From: Larsenimonas rhizosphaerae
GTDB taxonomy: Bacteria; Pseudomonadota; Gammaproteobacteria; Pseudomonadales; Halomonadaceae
DNA length: 64,000 nucleotides
NCBI RefSeq assembly: GCF_023700005.1
Contig: NZ_JAMLJK010000001.1
Span: 2,091,096-2,155,095 of the forward strand
Direction: 5' to 3'
The position numbers and the translations under genes were made by a program. The notes under the pieces are model-generated. The model was given only the letters and a program-made list of their open reading frames with translations. It searched no databases and was not told where the DNA came from. Shown here in pieces: positions 1 through 8,766 of the stretch. How positions within the stretch are numbered: position 1 is the first letter of the stretch; each line of letters begins with the position of its first letter.

Positions 1-558
1 CAACTGACCACGAAGGCCAGCGTCCAGCGCCGACAGGGGCTCATCAAGCAGCAACACATTGGGTTCACATACAAGAGCCCGTGCCAGCGCGATACGCTGA
101 CGCTGCCCGCCGGAAAGCTGATCGATGCGCCGGCCCAGCAGGGGCGTAAGCTTGATGAATTCTGCCATCTCACGTACGCGCCGCTGACGGTCATCCTTTT
201 CCACGCCCTGCATCTTGAGGCCGAAGGCAATGTTGTCTTCGACGTTCAGATGAGGAAACAGCGCATAGGACTGAAATACGGTATTGACGCTGCGCTTGTG
301 AGGCGGAACTTCAGTGACATCATGGCCACCAATCCGAACAACGCCCTTGTTGGCGGTATCCAGACCAGCCAGAATCCGCAGCAGCGTGGTTTTCCCGCAC
401 CCGGAAGGGCCGAGCAGTGTAAAGAATTCACCGGCACGGATGGTGAGATCCACGCCATCCAGCGCTATCACATCCCGGCTGAAGGATTTCTCTAGCCCTT
501 CCAGAGTGATGGAAGGCGCCGGTCGGCCGGCGTCGTCGGTTGCCAATGCATTTGTCAT
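1..558 (-). CDS. potA: PotA-like ABC transporter ATP-binding subunit (3' part outside window)
   Basis: Energises uptake of a polyamine-type solute across the inner membrane as the cytoplasmic ATPase of an ABC importer. The reverse strand translates openly for 186 codons from an ATG at 558 to the window edge. Walker A GPSGCGKTT lies at about residues 50-58, the Q-loop FQSYALFPH at about 95-103, signature LSGGQRQR at about 148-155 and Walker B LLLDEP just after 168. The stretch RSVNTVFQSYALFPHLNV is typical of the spermidine/putrescine (PotA/PotG) branch. The C-terminal regulatory domain is missing only because the window ends. The oxidase gene upstream on the same strand (61 bp away) fits a polyamine role. 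Substrate is inferred; another PotA-like importer is possible. Confidence 0.8.
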   Translation of the reverse strand, partial: MTNALATDDAGRPAPSITLEGLEKSFSRDVIALDGVDLTIRAGEFFTLLGPSGCGKTTLLRILAGLDTANKGVVRIGGHDVTEVPPHKRSVNTVFQSYALFPHLNVEDNIAFGLKMQGVEKDDRQRRVREMAEFIKLTPLLGRRIDQLSGGQRQRIALARALVCEPNVLLLDEPLSALDAGLRGQL

Positions 559-619
559 CAATTTGCCTACAGAAAAAGTGTCACAACATCCGGCCGAATG
601 CTCGCTTCGACCGCTGCCC

Positions 620-1897
620 CTACAGCCGATCCTTCAACTTGAAAAACGAGGTCGCCAGCACCAGCAGAGGGGTTCGTAACCGCTGACCACCAGGAAAGCT
701 CCGGTGTTTCAATGCGGCAAAGTGATCAAACCGCCGTGGCTTGCCGGCAATGGCTTCACACAGGAGCTTGCCGGCCAGACCGGCCAGCGCCAGACCATGG
801 CCCGAATACCCGTCGGCATAATAAAGGTGCTCTCCATGACGCCCCAGATGAGGCGCCCGGTTGCGTGTAATGGCCACGTCACCTCCCCAGCGGTAATCGA
901 TCGAGATACCTTCCAGTACCGGAAACAGCCAGGTCATCTTGTCCTGCATTCGCTGCAGCAGCCCGGGCGGCTCACGCCCGTTATAGCTGACCTGACCGCC
1001 ATACAGCAGGCGCTGATCGCCGGAAAGCCGATAATAATCCAGCACGAAGTTGGCATCCGAGACGGCCTCATTGAACGGCAGCACCCGGGCGACCTGTTCA
1101 TTGCTGAGCGGTTCGGTAGCAATAATGTAATTGGCTACCGGCATCAGCTTTGATGCCAGTGGCGGCACCAGCCCCTGATGATAGGCATTGGTTGTCAATA
1201 CGACCTTTTGGGCGCGGATAGTGCCTGATGGGGTTGTCACTCGGCAAGGCTCACCCTGCGTTATTGCGGTAGCAGGTGAATGTTCGAAGATATCGACCCC
1301 GGCGTCACTGGCTGCCCTCGCCAGCCCCAGGGTGTAATTCAGCGGATGAAGATGGCCGGCCCCCGGCTCGGAAAGCCCTCCGAGGTAGGCATCCGTAACA
1401 ACCCGCTCCCTCAGTGCGGAGGCATCCAGCCACTCAAGGCCTTCATAGCCATAACGGGAGGCCATCGTAGCCTGCCAGCCTTTCAATTCTTCCACGTGAC
1501 GCGCCTTGAGCGCCACATGCAGGTAACCGGATCGGAAGTCACAGGGGATGGAATATTGCCGGATCAGTGACTGCACCAGCTCGACGGCCTCAAGGCTCAT
1601 GGTCCAGATCGCACGTGCAGCGTCCAGCCCCAGCTGACGCTCTATCACGGCAAGATCAGTGCCAAGTCCGGGCAGGATCTGCCCGCCACTCCGCCCTGAT
1701 GCACCATAACCAATGGTTTTACCTTCCAGCAGCGCAACACGATACCCTTCGTGGGCAAGATGCAACGCCGCCGAGCAGCCACTGATGCCGCCACCAATGA
1801 CACAGACATCCACCTCCCGGTCTTCGGAAAGCGAGGGGCACGGTACCCAGGGTACCGTCACACTGTCTTCGTAGTACGAATTGACCGCGACCGACAT
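620..1897 (-). CDS. puuB: FAD-dependent amine oxidoreductase, PuuB-like (gamma-glutamylputrescine oxidase family)
   Basis: Predicted flavoprotein (425 aa) of the DAO/PuuB family, which oxidises gamma-glutamylputrescine or a related amine to the aldehyde. The N-terminus carries the dinucleotide-binding motif VIGGGISGCSAALHLA and the family stretch GYGASGRSGGQILPG; the C-terminus has the FAD-contacting WGGDVAITRNRAPHLG and YADGYSGHGLALAGLAGK segments. I chose the ATG at 1897 over an in-frame ATG 11 codons upstream because GGAG lies about 7 nt before it and the resulting N-terminus matches PuuB proteins. It lies between a PotA-like ATPase gene and a LysR regulator. Exact substrate is inferred from family and context. 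Confidence 0.8.
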   Translation of the reverse strand: MSVAVNSYYEDSVTVPWVPCPSLSEDREVDVCVIGGGISGCSAALHLAHEGYRVALLEGKTIGYGASGRSGGQILPGLGTDLAVIERQLGLDAARAIWTMSLEAVELVQSLIRQYSIPCDFRSGYLHVALKARHVEELKGWQATMASRYGYEGLEWLDASALRERVVTDAYLGGLSEPGAGHLHPLNYTLGLARAASDAGVDIFEHSPATAITQGEPCRVTTPSGTIRAQKVVLTTNAYHQGLVPPLASKLMPVANYIIATEPLSNEQVARVLPFNEAVSDANFVLDYYRLSGDQRLLYGGQVSYNGREPPGLLQRMQDKMTWLFPVLEGISIDYRWGGDVAITRNRAPHLGRHGEHLYYADGYSGHGLALAGLAGKLLCEAIAGKPRRFDHFAALKHRSFPGGQRLRTPLLVLATSFFKLKDRL

Positions 1898-2067
1898 AAG
1901 GGCTCCAGACCATGAAGACGAGCATTTCATCTCGCGTTGTTATTGATATCTCAAGGTCGCTCTTTTTCCAACGCCCCGGTAAAGGCTGTCAATGATAATT
2001 CAACTCACGGCTTCAACGCCGCTGTCATGAACCAGACGACAGCATCAATGAAACCATACCGCTCATT

Positions 2068-3036
2068 TCATGCCGAGTCATTGCTCATGACCTGGGCGAG
2101 AGTTGCCATGAAGCCTTCACGCAGCCGATGGGGGCGCTGCTCGCGGCGATAGATGGCCAGCATCGCGGTGCTGAACTGCCAGGTCGGCAGGGCGACGGAC
2201 ACGAGCCGCCCCTGGGCCACCCAGGGCGTCGCCATGTGCACGGGCAGGAATCCGACATAGCGTCCGGTCAGAATCAAAAACGCCATGCCTTCCCGGTTGG
2301 AGGCTGTCGCGGTACTGCGCAACTGCCGCTGCAGTGCATGGCCGGCAGGAGGAAGGGCATACTCGGGCGTTACGGCCTCACAATCAGGCAACGCCTCCTC
2401 CAACCCGGCCTGCGGCATGATGGCCAACGGGTGGTCCGGCGTGACATACAAGGCCGAGGTCTCTTCGTAAAGCGACTGGTATATCAAACCCTCCAGCCGA
2501 TGACGTGCCGGCACAACTCCGACCTGAAGCTGACCGTCCAGCACCCCCTGCTCGACCTGTTCCGGTGTCAGCATGTGCAAATGAACATGCACCGCCGGAA
2601 AGTCCGCGCTGAACCGGGCCAGTGCATGCGTGATCGACATCTCCGGCAGAGACACCAGCGCATCCGCCAGCCCCAGCGCCAGACTGCCGCGTGGTGTCTG
2701 ATGGACGCTATCGATGTCATCGAGAAATCCATCGACGGCCCTGAACAGTCGCGTGGCAGCCTCGAAGACCTGCTCACCTTCCGAGGTCATCTGAAAGCCG
2801 GCCCGCCCGCGATGGCACAGCCGAAGGCCCAGGCGTGTTTCAAGATCCGCCATGTACGTGCTGATGGAAGACCGTCCCACACCCAGCACCGGCTCAGCAG
2901 CACTGAACCCGCCACTGTTCACCACGGCCATGAAAACACGCAACAATCTGAGATCGACATCACTGACCTGCCCCAGCGCCCGACCTCGTCCCACGAAGGG
3001 CAGATCCATGCTCGACGATGCCCGATGATTATCCAT
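2068..3036 (-). CDS. LysR-family transcriptional regulator, BauR-like
   Basis: DNA-binding regulator of about 322 aa with an N-terminal winged HTH (DVDLRLLRVFMAVVNSGGFS through the recognition helix GVGRSSISTYMADLETRLG) and a C-terminal periplasmic-binding-like effector domain. The open frame extends upstream to a GTG at 3075, but the ATG at 3036 has a GA-rich ribosome site and keeps the HTH close to the N-terminus. It is divergent from the omega-amino acid:pyruvate transaminase gene. That arrangement matches bauR-bauA of Pseudomonas, where the LysR protein controls beta-alanine and polyamine catabolism. Target and inducer are inferred from this layout only. Confidence 0.8.
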   Translation of the reverse strand: MDNHRASSSMDLPFVGRGRALGQVSDVDLRLLRVFMAVVNSGGFSAAEPVLGVGRSSISTYMADLETRLGLRLCHRGRAGFQMTSEGEQVFEAATRLFRAVDGFLDDIDSVHQTPRGSLALGLADALVSLPEMSITHALARFSADFPAVHVHLHMLTPEQVEQGVLDGQLQVGVVPARHRLEGLIYQSLYEETSALYVTPDHPLAIMPQAGLEEALPDCEAVTPEYALPPAGHALQRQLRSTATASNREGMAFLILTGRYVGFLPVHMATPWVAQGRLVSVALPTWQFSTAMLAIYRREQRPHRLREGFMATLAQVMSNDSA

Positions 3037-3206
3037 GCCGCCCTGCCCTCGAAACACTATCCCTATAGTCAACACTAATCAGGCGCCTGCTTGAATAGCG
3101 ATGGATTGCTAATCGCCAACGTAAACGTCTTGATCCTTCTATTGCTTCCAGGGACCTCCTTTGGACATCATTGGCTGATCAACGCTCGCCTGCCTGGAGA
3201 ACACTC

Positions 3207-4529
3207 ATGTCCCATACCGATGTTTCCGACTCGGCATACTGGCTGCCCTTTTCCGGCAACCGCGCCTTTCATGATACTCCACGCATCATTACACGCGCTG
3301 AAGGCCGTTATCTGTTTGATGACAGGGACGCACGCAAGTTTGACTCGCTCTCCGGATTATGGTGCTGCGGGGCCGGCCACAATCGCCGCGAGATTCAACA
3401 GGCCGTGGCCCGGCAGCTGGAAACGCTGGACTATTCACCCGCCTTTCAGTACGCCCATCCCCAGGCCTTCACACTGGCAAAACGCCTTGCCAGCATGGCA
3501 CCGGAAGGCCTTGATCATGTCTTCTTTACCAATAGCGGCTCGGATGCAGCAGATACGGCCATCAAGATGGCCAGAGCCTACTGGCGTCTGCGGGGGCGTC
3601 CGGAAAAGATACGGCTGATCGGCCGTGCCAAGGGCTATCATGGCGTCAATGTCGGTGGTACCAGTGTCGGTGGCATCGGCCCCAACCGCATGGCCTATGG
3701 CCCGCTGCTGGAAACCAGCCACCTGCCTCACACCCTACAGCCGGAGCTGTCATTTACGCGCGGTCAGGCAGACACCGGCGCCGAGCTGGCTGATGCCCTG
3801 CTGGATCATATCGCCCTGCAGGGCACGGACAACATCGCTGCCGTTATCGTGGAGCCCATGTCCGGCTCCGCAGGAGTCATCGTGCCGCCAAGGGGGTATC
3901 TGGAACGCCTTCGTGCCCTGTGCACCGAGCACGATATCCTGCTGATATTCGATGAAGTCATTACAGGATTTGGACGTGTAGGCGCCGCCTTCGGGGCCCA
4001 GGCATTTTGCGTCACGCCCGATATCCTGACTCTTGCCAAACAGGTCACCAACGGCGCCATCCCGATGGGCGCTGTCATTGCTGACCGCACCATTCACGAC
4101 GCCTTCATGAACCAGAGCAGCACCCGACATGCCATCGAGTTTACGCACGGGTATACCTATTCGGCGCACCCGGTAGCCTGTGCCGCCGCGCTGGCCGCAC
4201 TGGATTTATATGAGCAGGAGGATTTTCCGGGTCAGACCCGACGGCTTGCACCGCATTTCGAAGAAGGGCTGCACTCACTCAAGGGGGTGCCGGGTATAAC
4301 CGACCTGCGCAATTACGGCCTTGCTGGCGCAATTCAACTCGCACCGCGAGACGCGGACCCGACCCTGCAGCCCACGAACATCGCCAAAACCCTGTGGGAG
4401 CAGGGCTTTTATGTTCGTCACGGCGGCGATACCCTGCAGTTTGCTCCCCCCTTCTCGACCACTCCCGAGGAACTGAGCACGCTGTTCAATGCGGTGGGCG
4501 AAGCGATAGAGCATCACGGGCAGGGCTAA
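3207..4529 (+). CDS. bauA: omega-amino acid (beta-alanine):pyruvate transaminase
   Basis: Class III PLP aminotransferase (440 aa) transferring the amino group of beta-alanine or another omega-amino acid to pyruvate, giving malonate semialdehyde and alanine. The order and wording of conserved blocks follow the P. putida omega-amino acid transaminase: LSGLWCCGAGHNRREI, FFTNSGSDAADTAIKM, YHGVNVGGTSVGG, the cofactor-binding IFDEVITGFGR and the Schiff-base lysine in LAKQVTNGAIPMGAV. Start ATG at 3207 follows GGAGA at 8 nt; an upstream in-frame codon at 3171 would add 12 unmatched residues. Its stop overlaps the convergent moeB stop by 4 bp. With the neighbouring PuuB-like and PotA-like genes it would complete polyamine breakdown through beta-alanine. 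Confidence 0.88.
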   Translation: MSHTDVSDSAYWLPFSGNRAFHDTPRIITRAEGRYLFDDRDARKFDSLSGLWCCGAGHNRREIQQAVARQLETLDYSPAFQYAHPQAFTLAKRLASMAPEGLDHVFFTNSGSDAADTAIKMARAYWRLRGRPEKIRLIGRAKGYHGVNVGGTSVGGIGPNRMAYGPLLETSHLPHTLQPELSFTRGQADTGAELADALLDHIALQGTDNIAAVIVEPMSGSAGVIVPPRGYLERLRALCTEHDILLIFDEVITGFGRVGAAFGAQAFCVTPDILTLAKQVTNGAIPMGAVIADRTIHDAFMNQSSTRHAIEFTHGYTYSAHPVACAAALAALDLYEQEDFPGQTRRLAPHFEEGLHSLKGVPGITDLRNYGLAGAIQLAPRDADPTLQPTNIAKTLWEQGFYVRHGGDTLQFAPPFSTTPEELSTLFNAVGEAIEHHGQG

Positions 4530-5281
4530 CCGCCCGCCCGGTCTCGGCAGGTCGAACAGGCAGGGTCACGCGGCACATCGAACTGCCGCCACTCTCCGGA
4601 CAGACCGTCCAGCGTCGACAGGCCGCCTGCCCGCGTCCCCGCCCCACTCAGCAGCTTCACCGCCTCAAGGGCCTGGAAGGCGCCAATGATGCCCACCAGC
4701 GGTGCTACTACACCGCTTTCGGCGCAGGTCAGCTCATCGTCTTCAGTGGAATCACCGTACAGACAGGCGTAACAGGGCGAGGTCTCATCGCGTGGATCGA
4801 ATACCGCCAACTGCCCGGAAAAACGAATGGCGGCACCGGAAACCAGCGGCGTGCCCGCAGCCATGCAGGCACGATTGATCTGATAGCGGCTTGTGAAACG
4901 ATCCGTGCAGTCCAGTACCACATCGGCCTCCACCGCCAGCGCACGCATATGCGTCTCATCCGGACGAGACGTCAACGCATCGATATGACAGGAGGGGTTG
5001 AGTGCCAGCGCCTGGCGTCGTGCAGACTCTGCCTTTGACTGGCCAAGTGATGAAGTGGTGTGCGCGATCTGACGCTGGAGGTTGGTGACGTCCACTACAT
5101 CGTCATCCACCAGCGTCAGATGACCAATGCCGCTGGCCGCCAGATACAGGGCCGCAGGAGACCCAAGTCCACCGACGCCCATGATGACAACGTGAGCGGC
5201 AAGCAGGCGCTCCTGACCGACGATATCCATCTGGGGAAGCATGATGTGCCGGCTGTAACGCAGCAGGGCCGAGTCATCCAT
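4526..5281 (-). CDS. moeB: molybdopterin-synthase adenylyltransferase MoeB / ThiF family
   Basis: E1-like enzyme (251 aa) that adenylates the C-terminal glycine of a ubiquitin-like sulfur carrier (MoaD or ThiS). Seen: N-terminal RYSRHIMLPQ, nucleotide-binding GVGGLGSPAALYLAASG, DDDVVDVTNLQRQI with the arginine finger, catalytic-loop region DELTCAESGVVAPLVGIIG, and two zinc-binding Cys pairs (CYACL and CSTCR). Without a moaD or thiS neighbour the choice between MoeB and ThiF cannot be made firmly. It is the last gene of the hemA-prfA-prmC-moeB run, 18 bp after prmC, an arrangement also seen in other gammaproteobacteria. Confidence 0.87.
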   Translation of the reverse strand: MDDSALLRYSRHIMLPQMDIVGQERLLAAHVVIMGVGGLGSPAALYLAASGIGHLTLVDDDVVDVTNLQRQIAHTTSSLGQSKAESARRQALALNPSCHIDALTSRPDETHMRALAVEADVVLDCTDRFTSRYQINRACMAAGTPLVSGAAIRFSGQLAVFDPRDETSPCYACLYGDSTEDDELTCAESGVVAPLVGIIGAFQALEAVKLLSGAGTRAGGLSTLDGLSGEWRQFDVPRDPACSTCRDRAGG

Positions 5282-5299
5282 TTCGAAATCCTTTTGGGG

Positions 5300-6139
5300 T
5301 TACGTCAGACGTGCAAGGGTCACGCGATCACGTCGCCCGATATCCTGCACGGTATCAATATGGCCGAATCCCGCCTGGTGCATGGCACATCGAACCGCCT
5401 CGCCCTGCCCGTGCCCATGCTCCAGCAGCAGCCAGCCGCCGGGGAGCAGCCATGTACGGGCTTCATTCACCAGATGAGCAAGATCATCAAGCCCCTCACC
5501 GGTGGCAACCAGCGCAGAGCGCGGCTCGAAGCGCACATCGCCCTGATCCAGATGCTCATCATGGTCGGCAATATAGGGCGGGTTCGAGACAATCACATCA
5601 AAGTGCATCGGAGGCAGGCCATCGAACCAGTTGCCTTGCCGGCAACGGATATCAAGGTTCAGACGCTGCGCGTTGCGCCGGGCAAGCGCCACCGCCTCAT
5701 CAAACAGCTCGACCGCCGTCACGTCCCAGCCGGGGCGCTCGCTTTTAAGAGCCAGTGCGATGGCACCGGTGCCTGTTCCAAGGTCCAGCAGCTGCCCCGT
5801 TTTACCCGGCATGCGCATCAGTGCCTGTTCAACCAGACACTCGGTATCAGGGCGGGGAATCAGCGTGGCCGGCGAGGTGTAAAGAGGCAGCCCCCAGAAC
5901 TCCCGCTCGCCGACAAGATAAGCCACGGGCTCACCCTCGGCTCGGCGGCTGACCAGTGCCTGATAAGCCGCCAGATCAGACGAATCCACGAGCCGATCAT
6001 TCCACGTATAAAGCCAGGTGCGGGACCGCTCAAGAACATGCGCCAGCAGAACATCAGCATCGAGTCGCGCCGTGTCCGATATATTGCCGAGCTGTTCCAC
6101 AGCCTCCGCCAGAACAGCATCAATACGCGCCGCTGACAT
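5300..6139 (-). CDS. prmC: peptide chain release factor N5-glutamine methyltransferase PrmC
   Basis: Methylates the glutamine of the GGQ motif in release factors RF1 and RF2 using S-adenosylmethionine. The 279-residue protein has the SAM-binding motif LDLGTGTGAIALAL and the substrate-glutamine-binding NPPY motif (VIVSNPPYIADHD), plus the N-terminal helical substrate domain with the PRPDTE segment between. Its ATG shares one base with the TGA of prfA (TGATG on the minus strand), so it is probably translationally coupled to the factor it modifies. Confidence 0.95.
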   Translation of the reverse strand: MSAARIDAVLAEAVEQLGNISDTARLDADVLLAHVLERSRTWLYTWNDRLVDSSDLAAYQALVSRRAEGEPVAYLVGEREFWGLPLYTSPATLIPRPDTECLVEQALMRMPGKTGQLLDLGTGTGAIALALKSERPGWDVTAVELFDEAVALARRNAQRLNLDIRCRQGNWFDGLPPMHFDVIVSNPPYIADHDEHLDQGDVRFEPRSALVATGEGLDDLAHLVNEARTWLLPGGWLLLEHGHGQGEAVRCAMHQAGFGHIDTVQDIGRRDRVTLARLT

Positions 6140-7227
6140 CAGGAGGCCTGCATGGCTGACAACTGATCTGCCTGATGTTCCTGCACCAGACTATCGATGA
6201 TGTCGCCCAGCTCATTGCCAAGAATGATTTCGTTCAGCTTGTAAAGCGTCAGATTGATACGGTGATCGGTAACCCGCCCCTGAGGAAAGTTATAGGTGCG
6301 AATGCGTTCACTGCGATCGCCCGATCCGACCAGCGAACGACGCTCATCAGCCTGCTGCTGCTGAAGCGAACTTTCCGCGGCCTGCTTGATTCTTGCCGCC
6401 AGCAGTGACATCGCCTTGGCACGGTTCTTGTGCTGTGAACGTTCATCCTGACACTCGACGACCGTACCGGTTGGCAGGTGGGTGATACGGATGGCCGAAT
6501 CCGTGGTATTGACGTGCTGACCGCCTGCGCCACTGGCACGGAAGGTATCCACGCGCAGATCCGAGGCGCTGAGCTCGACGTCATCCACGCTGTCTGCTTC
6601 CGGCATGATGGCCACGGTACAGGCCGAGGTATGGATGCGGCCCTGGGATTCCGTCGCCGGCACCCGTTGCACCCGGTGCGCACCGGATTCGAACTTGAGT
6701 CGGCCATACACTCCCTGACCGGACAGACGCGCGATGACTTCCTTGTAGCCGCCGTGTTCGCCCGGACTCTGGCTGATGATCTCTGTCCGCCAGCCCTGCA
6801 GCTCACCGTACCGGGAATACATGCGAAACAGATCCCCGGCAAAGATGGCGGCTTCATCTCCGCCTGTGCCGGCACGAACCTCAAGAAAGACGCTGCGTTC
6901 GTCATTCGGGTCCTTTGGCACCAGCAGTTTCTTGAGCTGACCTTCCTGCGCCTCAAGCTGATCGGTCAGCAAATACCACTCCTGCTCACCCATGTCGCGC
7001 ATGTCAGCGTCGTCATCTTCTCGAAGGGCTGCCGCTTCCTCGCGGTCGGCTTCCAGACGGCGATAACTCGCCCATGCCTCGACCAGAGGTTCGAGATCGG
7101 CATATTCACGGGAATAGTCACGGAAACGACGCTGATCCCCGATGACCTCGGGGTCGGACAAGAGAGCGGCCAGTTCCTCGAAGCGTTCGGAAAAACCATC
7201 GAGACGTTGACGCAGTGATGCTTTCAT
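6139..7227 (-). CDS. prfA: peptide chain release factor 1 (RF1)
   Basis: Terminates translation at UAA and UAG. The 362-residue product has the full RF1 architecture: coiled N-terminal domain, the tripeptide anticodon PAT in [19 protein letters not shown], and the peptidyl-tRNA hydrolysis motif GGQ in [14 protein letters not shown]. Length equals that of standard RF1. Start overlaps the hemA stop by 4 bp (ATGA), and the stop overlaps the prmC start. Confidence 0.97.
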   Translation of the reverse strand: MKASLRQRLDGFSERFEELAALLSDPEVIGDQRRFRDYSREYADLEPLVEAWASYRRLEADREEAAALREDDDADMRDMGEQEWYLLTDQLEAQEGQLKKLLVPKDPNDERSVFLEVRAGTGGDEAAIFAGDLFRMYSRYGELQGWRTEIISQSPGEHGGYKEVIARLSGQGVYGRLKFESGAHRVQRVPATESQGRIHTSACTVAIMPEADSVDDVELSASDLRVDTFRASGAGGQHVNTTDSAIRITHLPTGTVVECQDERSQHKNRAKAMSLLAARIKQAAESSLQQQQADERRSLVGSGDRSERIRTYNFPQGRVTDHRINLTLYKLNEIILGNELGDIIDSLVQEHQADQLSAMQAS

Positions 7228-8501
7228 GAAGGGTCCTGTTCTGCCTCTGAAGGGTCCAGCAATAATTCTTCGGCGGCCTGCAGCAGGTCAAGCCGCTCGG
7301 CGCCCGAGGCTTCGCGCAGGCGCCGGGTGGTGCCATGCAACAGCCGGTTGTTGAGTTGATGGGTCAGCCGGCGAATGACCTCCTCCGCCGATTGCCCCTG
7401 GGCGAGCTGGGCAAGCGCCTGGGCCTCCGCATCGCGACGCAGTCGTTCGGCCTGCTGGCGATACTGACGGATGACCTGGCCGCCCCCTCTGATCCGGCGC
7501 TCGTGCTGCCAGGCATCGATACCCGCCGTAATGATCAGTTCGGCCTGATCGGCCGCGGCCTGGCGCTGACGACGGTTTTCTTCGATCACATCGTGAAGGT
7601 CATCGACGGTATAGAGAAAAACGTCGTCCAGCTCACCGACCTGGGTTTCAATATCCCGGGGTACCGCGATATCCACCATGAACATGGGACGAAATCGCCG
7701 CGTCTTGAGCGCCGCCTCCACCATGCCCTTGCCCAGGATCGGCAGCGGACTAGCGGTGGATGAAATAACGATATCGGCACAGGTCAGTGCAGACGGAATT
7801 TCTTCAAGCCCGATTGCCGCCCCGCCTACTTCATCAGCCAGCGTCTGAGCACGCTCCTGAGTGCGGTTGGCCACGATAATACCCTGAATACCGGCTTCCC
7901 GGAGATGACGCGCCACCAGTTCGATGGTTTCTCCGGCACCGATCAGCAGCGCCCGCGAGCGAGAAAAGTCATCGAAGATGCGGCTGGCCAGGTTTACGGC
8001 AGCAAAGGCCACGGAGACCGGGTTTTCACCGATTCCCGTATCGGTACGTACCTGCTTGGCAACCGAAAAGGTATGCTGAAAGAGCCGATCCAGCTCGCCC
8101 TTTACCGTTTTCTGATATTGCGCCTTTTGATAGGCATCCTTGAGCTGCCCCAGGATCTGGGGCTCGCCCAGCACCATGGAATCCAGACCACAGGCTACGC
8201 GCATCAGATGGCGTGCAGCCTCGGGGCCGGTGTGGCAGTAGCTGCACGCCCTGATTTCCTCGATAGACACGCCATGATAACGACTGAACCACTCCACCAC
8301 GGCCTGCTCGTCACCCGCCGTTTCAAGTGCGCAATACAGCTCGGTACGGTTGCAGGTAGACAGCACGACTGATCCTCTGACGCCCGGGATGGCCGTCATG
8401 TCGATCAGCGCATCATTGAGCTCGACCGGCGAGAACGCGATTTTTTCGCGCACATCGACAGCAGCGGTGCGGTGATTGATACCCAGTGCGAGAAGCGTCA
8501 T
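7224..8501 (-). CDS. hemA: glutamyl-tRNA reductase
   Basis: First committed step of C5-pathway tetrapyrrole synthesis: reduces glutamyl-tRNA(Glu) to glutamate-1-semialdehyde with NADPH. Residues 1-20 contain [14 protein letters not shown]; the catalytic cysteine lies in [11 protein letters not shown]; the dimer and NADPH domain includes [16 protein letters not shown]. The frame stays open for 114 codons upstream, but the ATG at 8501 gives the normal 425-residue length and the family N-terminus [12 protein letters not shown]. It heads the hemA-prfA-prmC-moeB cluster and is divergent from the TPR lipoprotein gene. Confidence 0.96.
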   Translation of the reverse strand: MTLLALGINHRTAAVDVREKIAFSPVELNDALIDMTAIPGVRGSVVLSTCNRTELYCALETAGDEQAVVEWFSRYHGVSIEEIRACSYCHTGPEAARHLMRVACGLDSMVLGEPQILGQLKDAYQKAQYQKTVKGELDRLFQHTFSVAKQVRTDTGIGENPVSVAFAAVNLASRIFDDFSRSRALLIGAGETIELVARHLREAGIQGIIVANRTQERAQTLADEVGGAAIGLEEIPSALTCADIVISSTASPLPILGKGMVEAALKTRRFRPMFMVDIAVPRDIETQVGELDDVFLYTVDDLHDVIEENRRQRQAAADQAELIITAGIDAWQHERRIRGGGQVIRQYRQQAERLRRDAEAQALAQLAQGQSAEEVIRRLTHQLNNRLLHGTTRRLREASGAERLDLLQAAEELLLDPSEAEQDPS

Positions 8502-8766
8502 ATTACGGTGTCGTTCAGAGAGCTTGGCGGCGCAGACCTCACTGGCGTCCTCCGGCGCAGCGCTCTCCTTGCCAGGCGAACGATACGTCTCGGGTTCCAT
8601 GGTCCTCGTCAGGTTTATCATCGTCGGTAGATCAGAGAGACTGATAGCCCCCTGCTCCTTGATAAACGGGCATTCTACCATAGCGTTGGCGTCCTTGGGA
8701 TGGCGTGAATACGCAGGAATGCACTCATCGCCTGCACTGAACAAACACCTAATATACGAGGGCTGG

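Noticed and set aside
2128-3078. 316-codon open frame antisense to the LysR gene
   Set aside because: Composition is Gln/His/Arg-rich as expected of an antisense shadow; the opposite strand has a complete LysR protein.
5060-6136. 358-codon open frame antisense to prmC
   Set aside because: It shadows a clear prmC in a GC-rich region, has no recognisable domain and no ribosome site.
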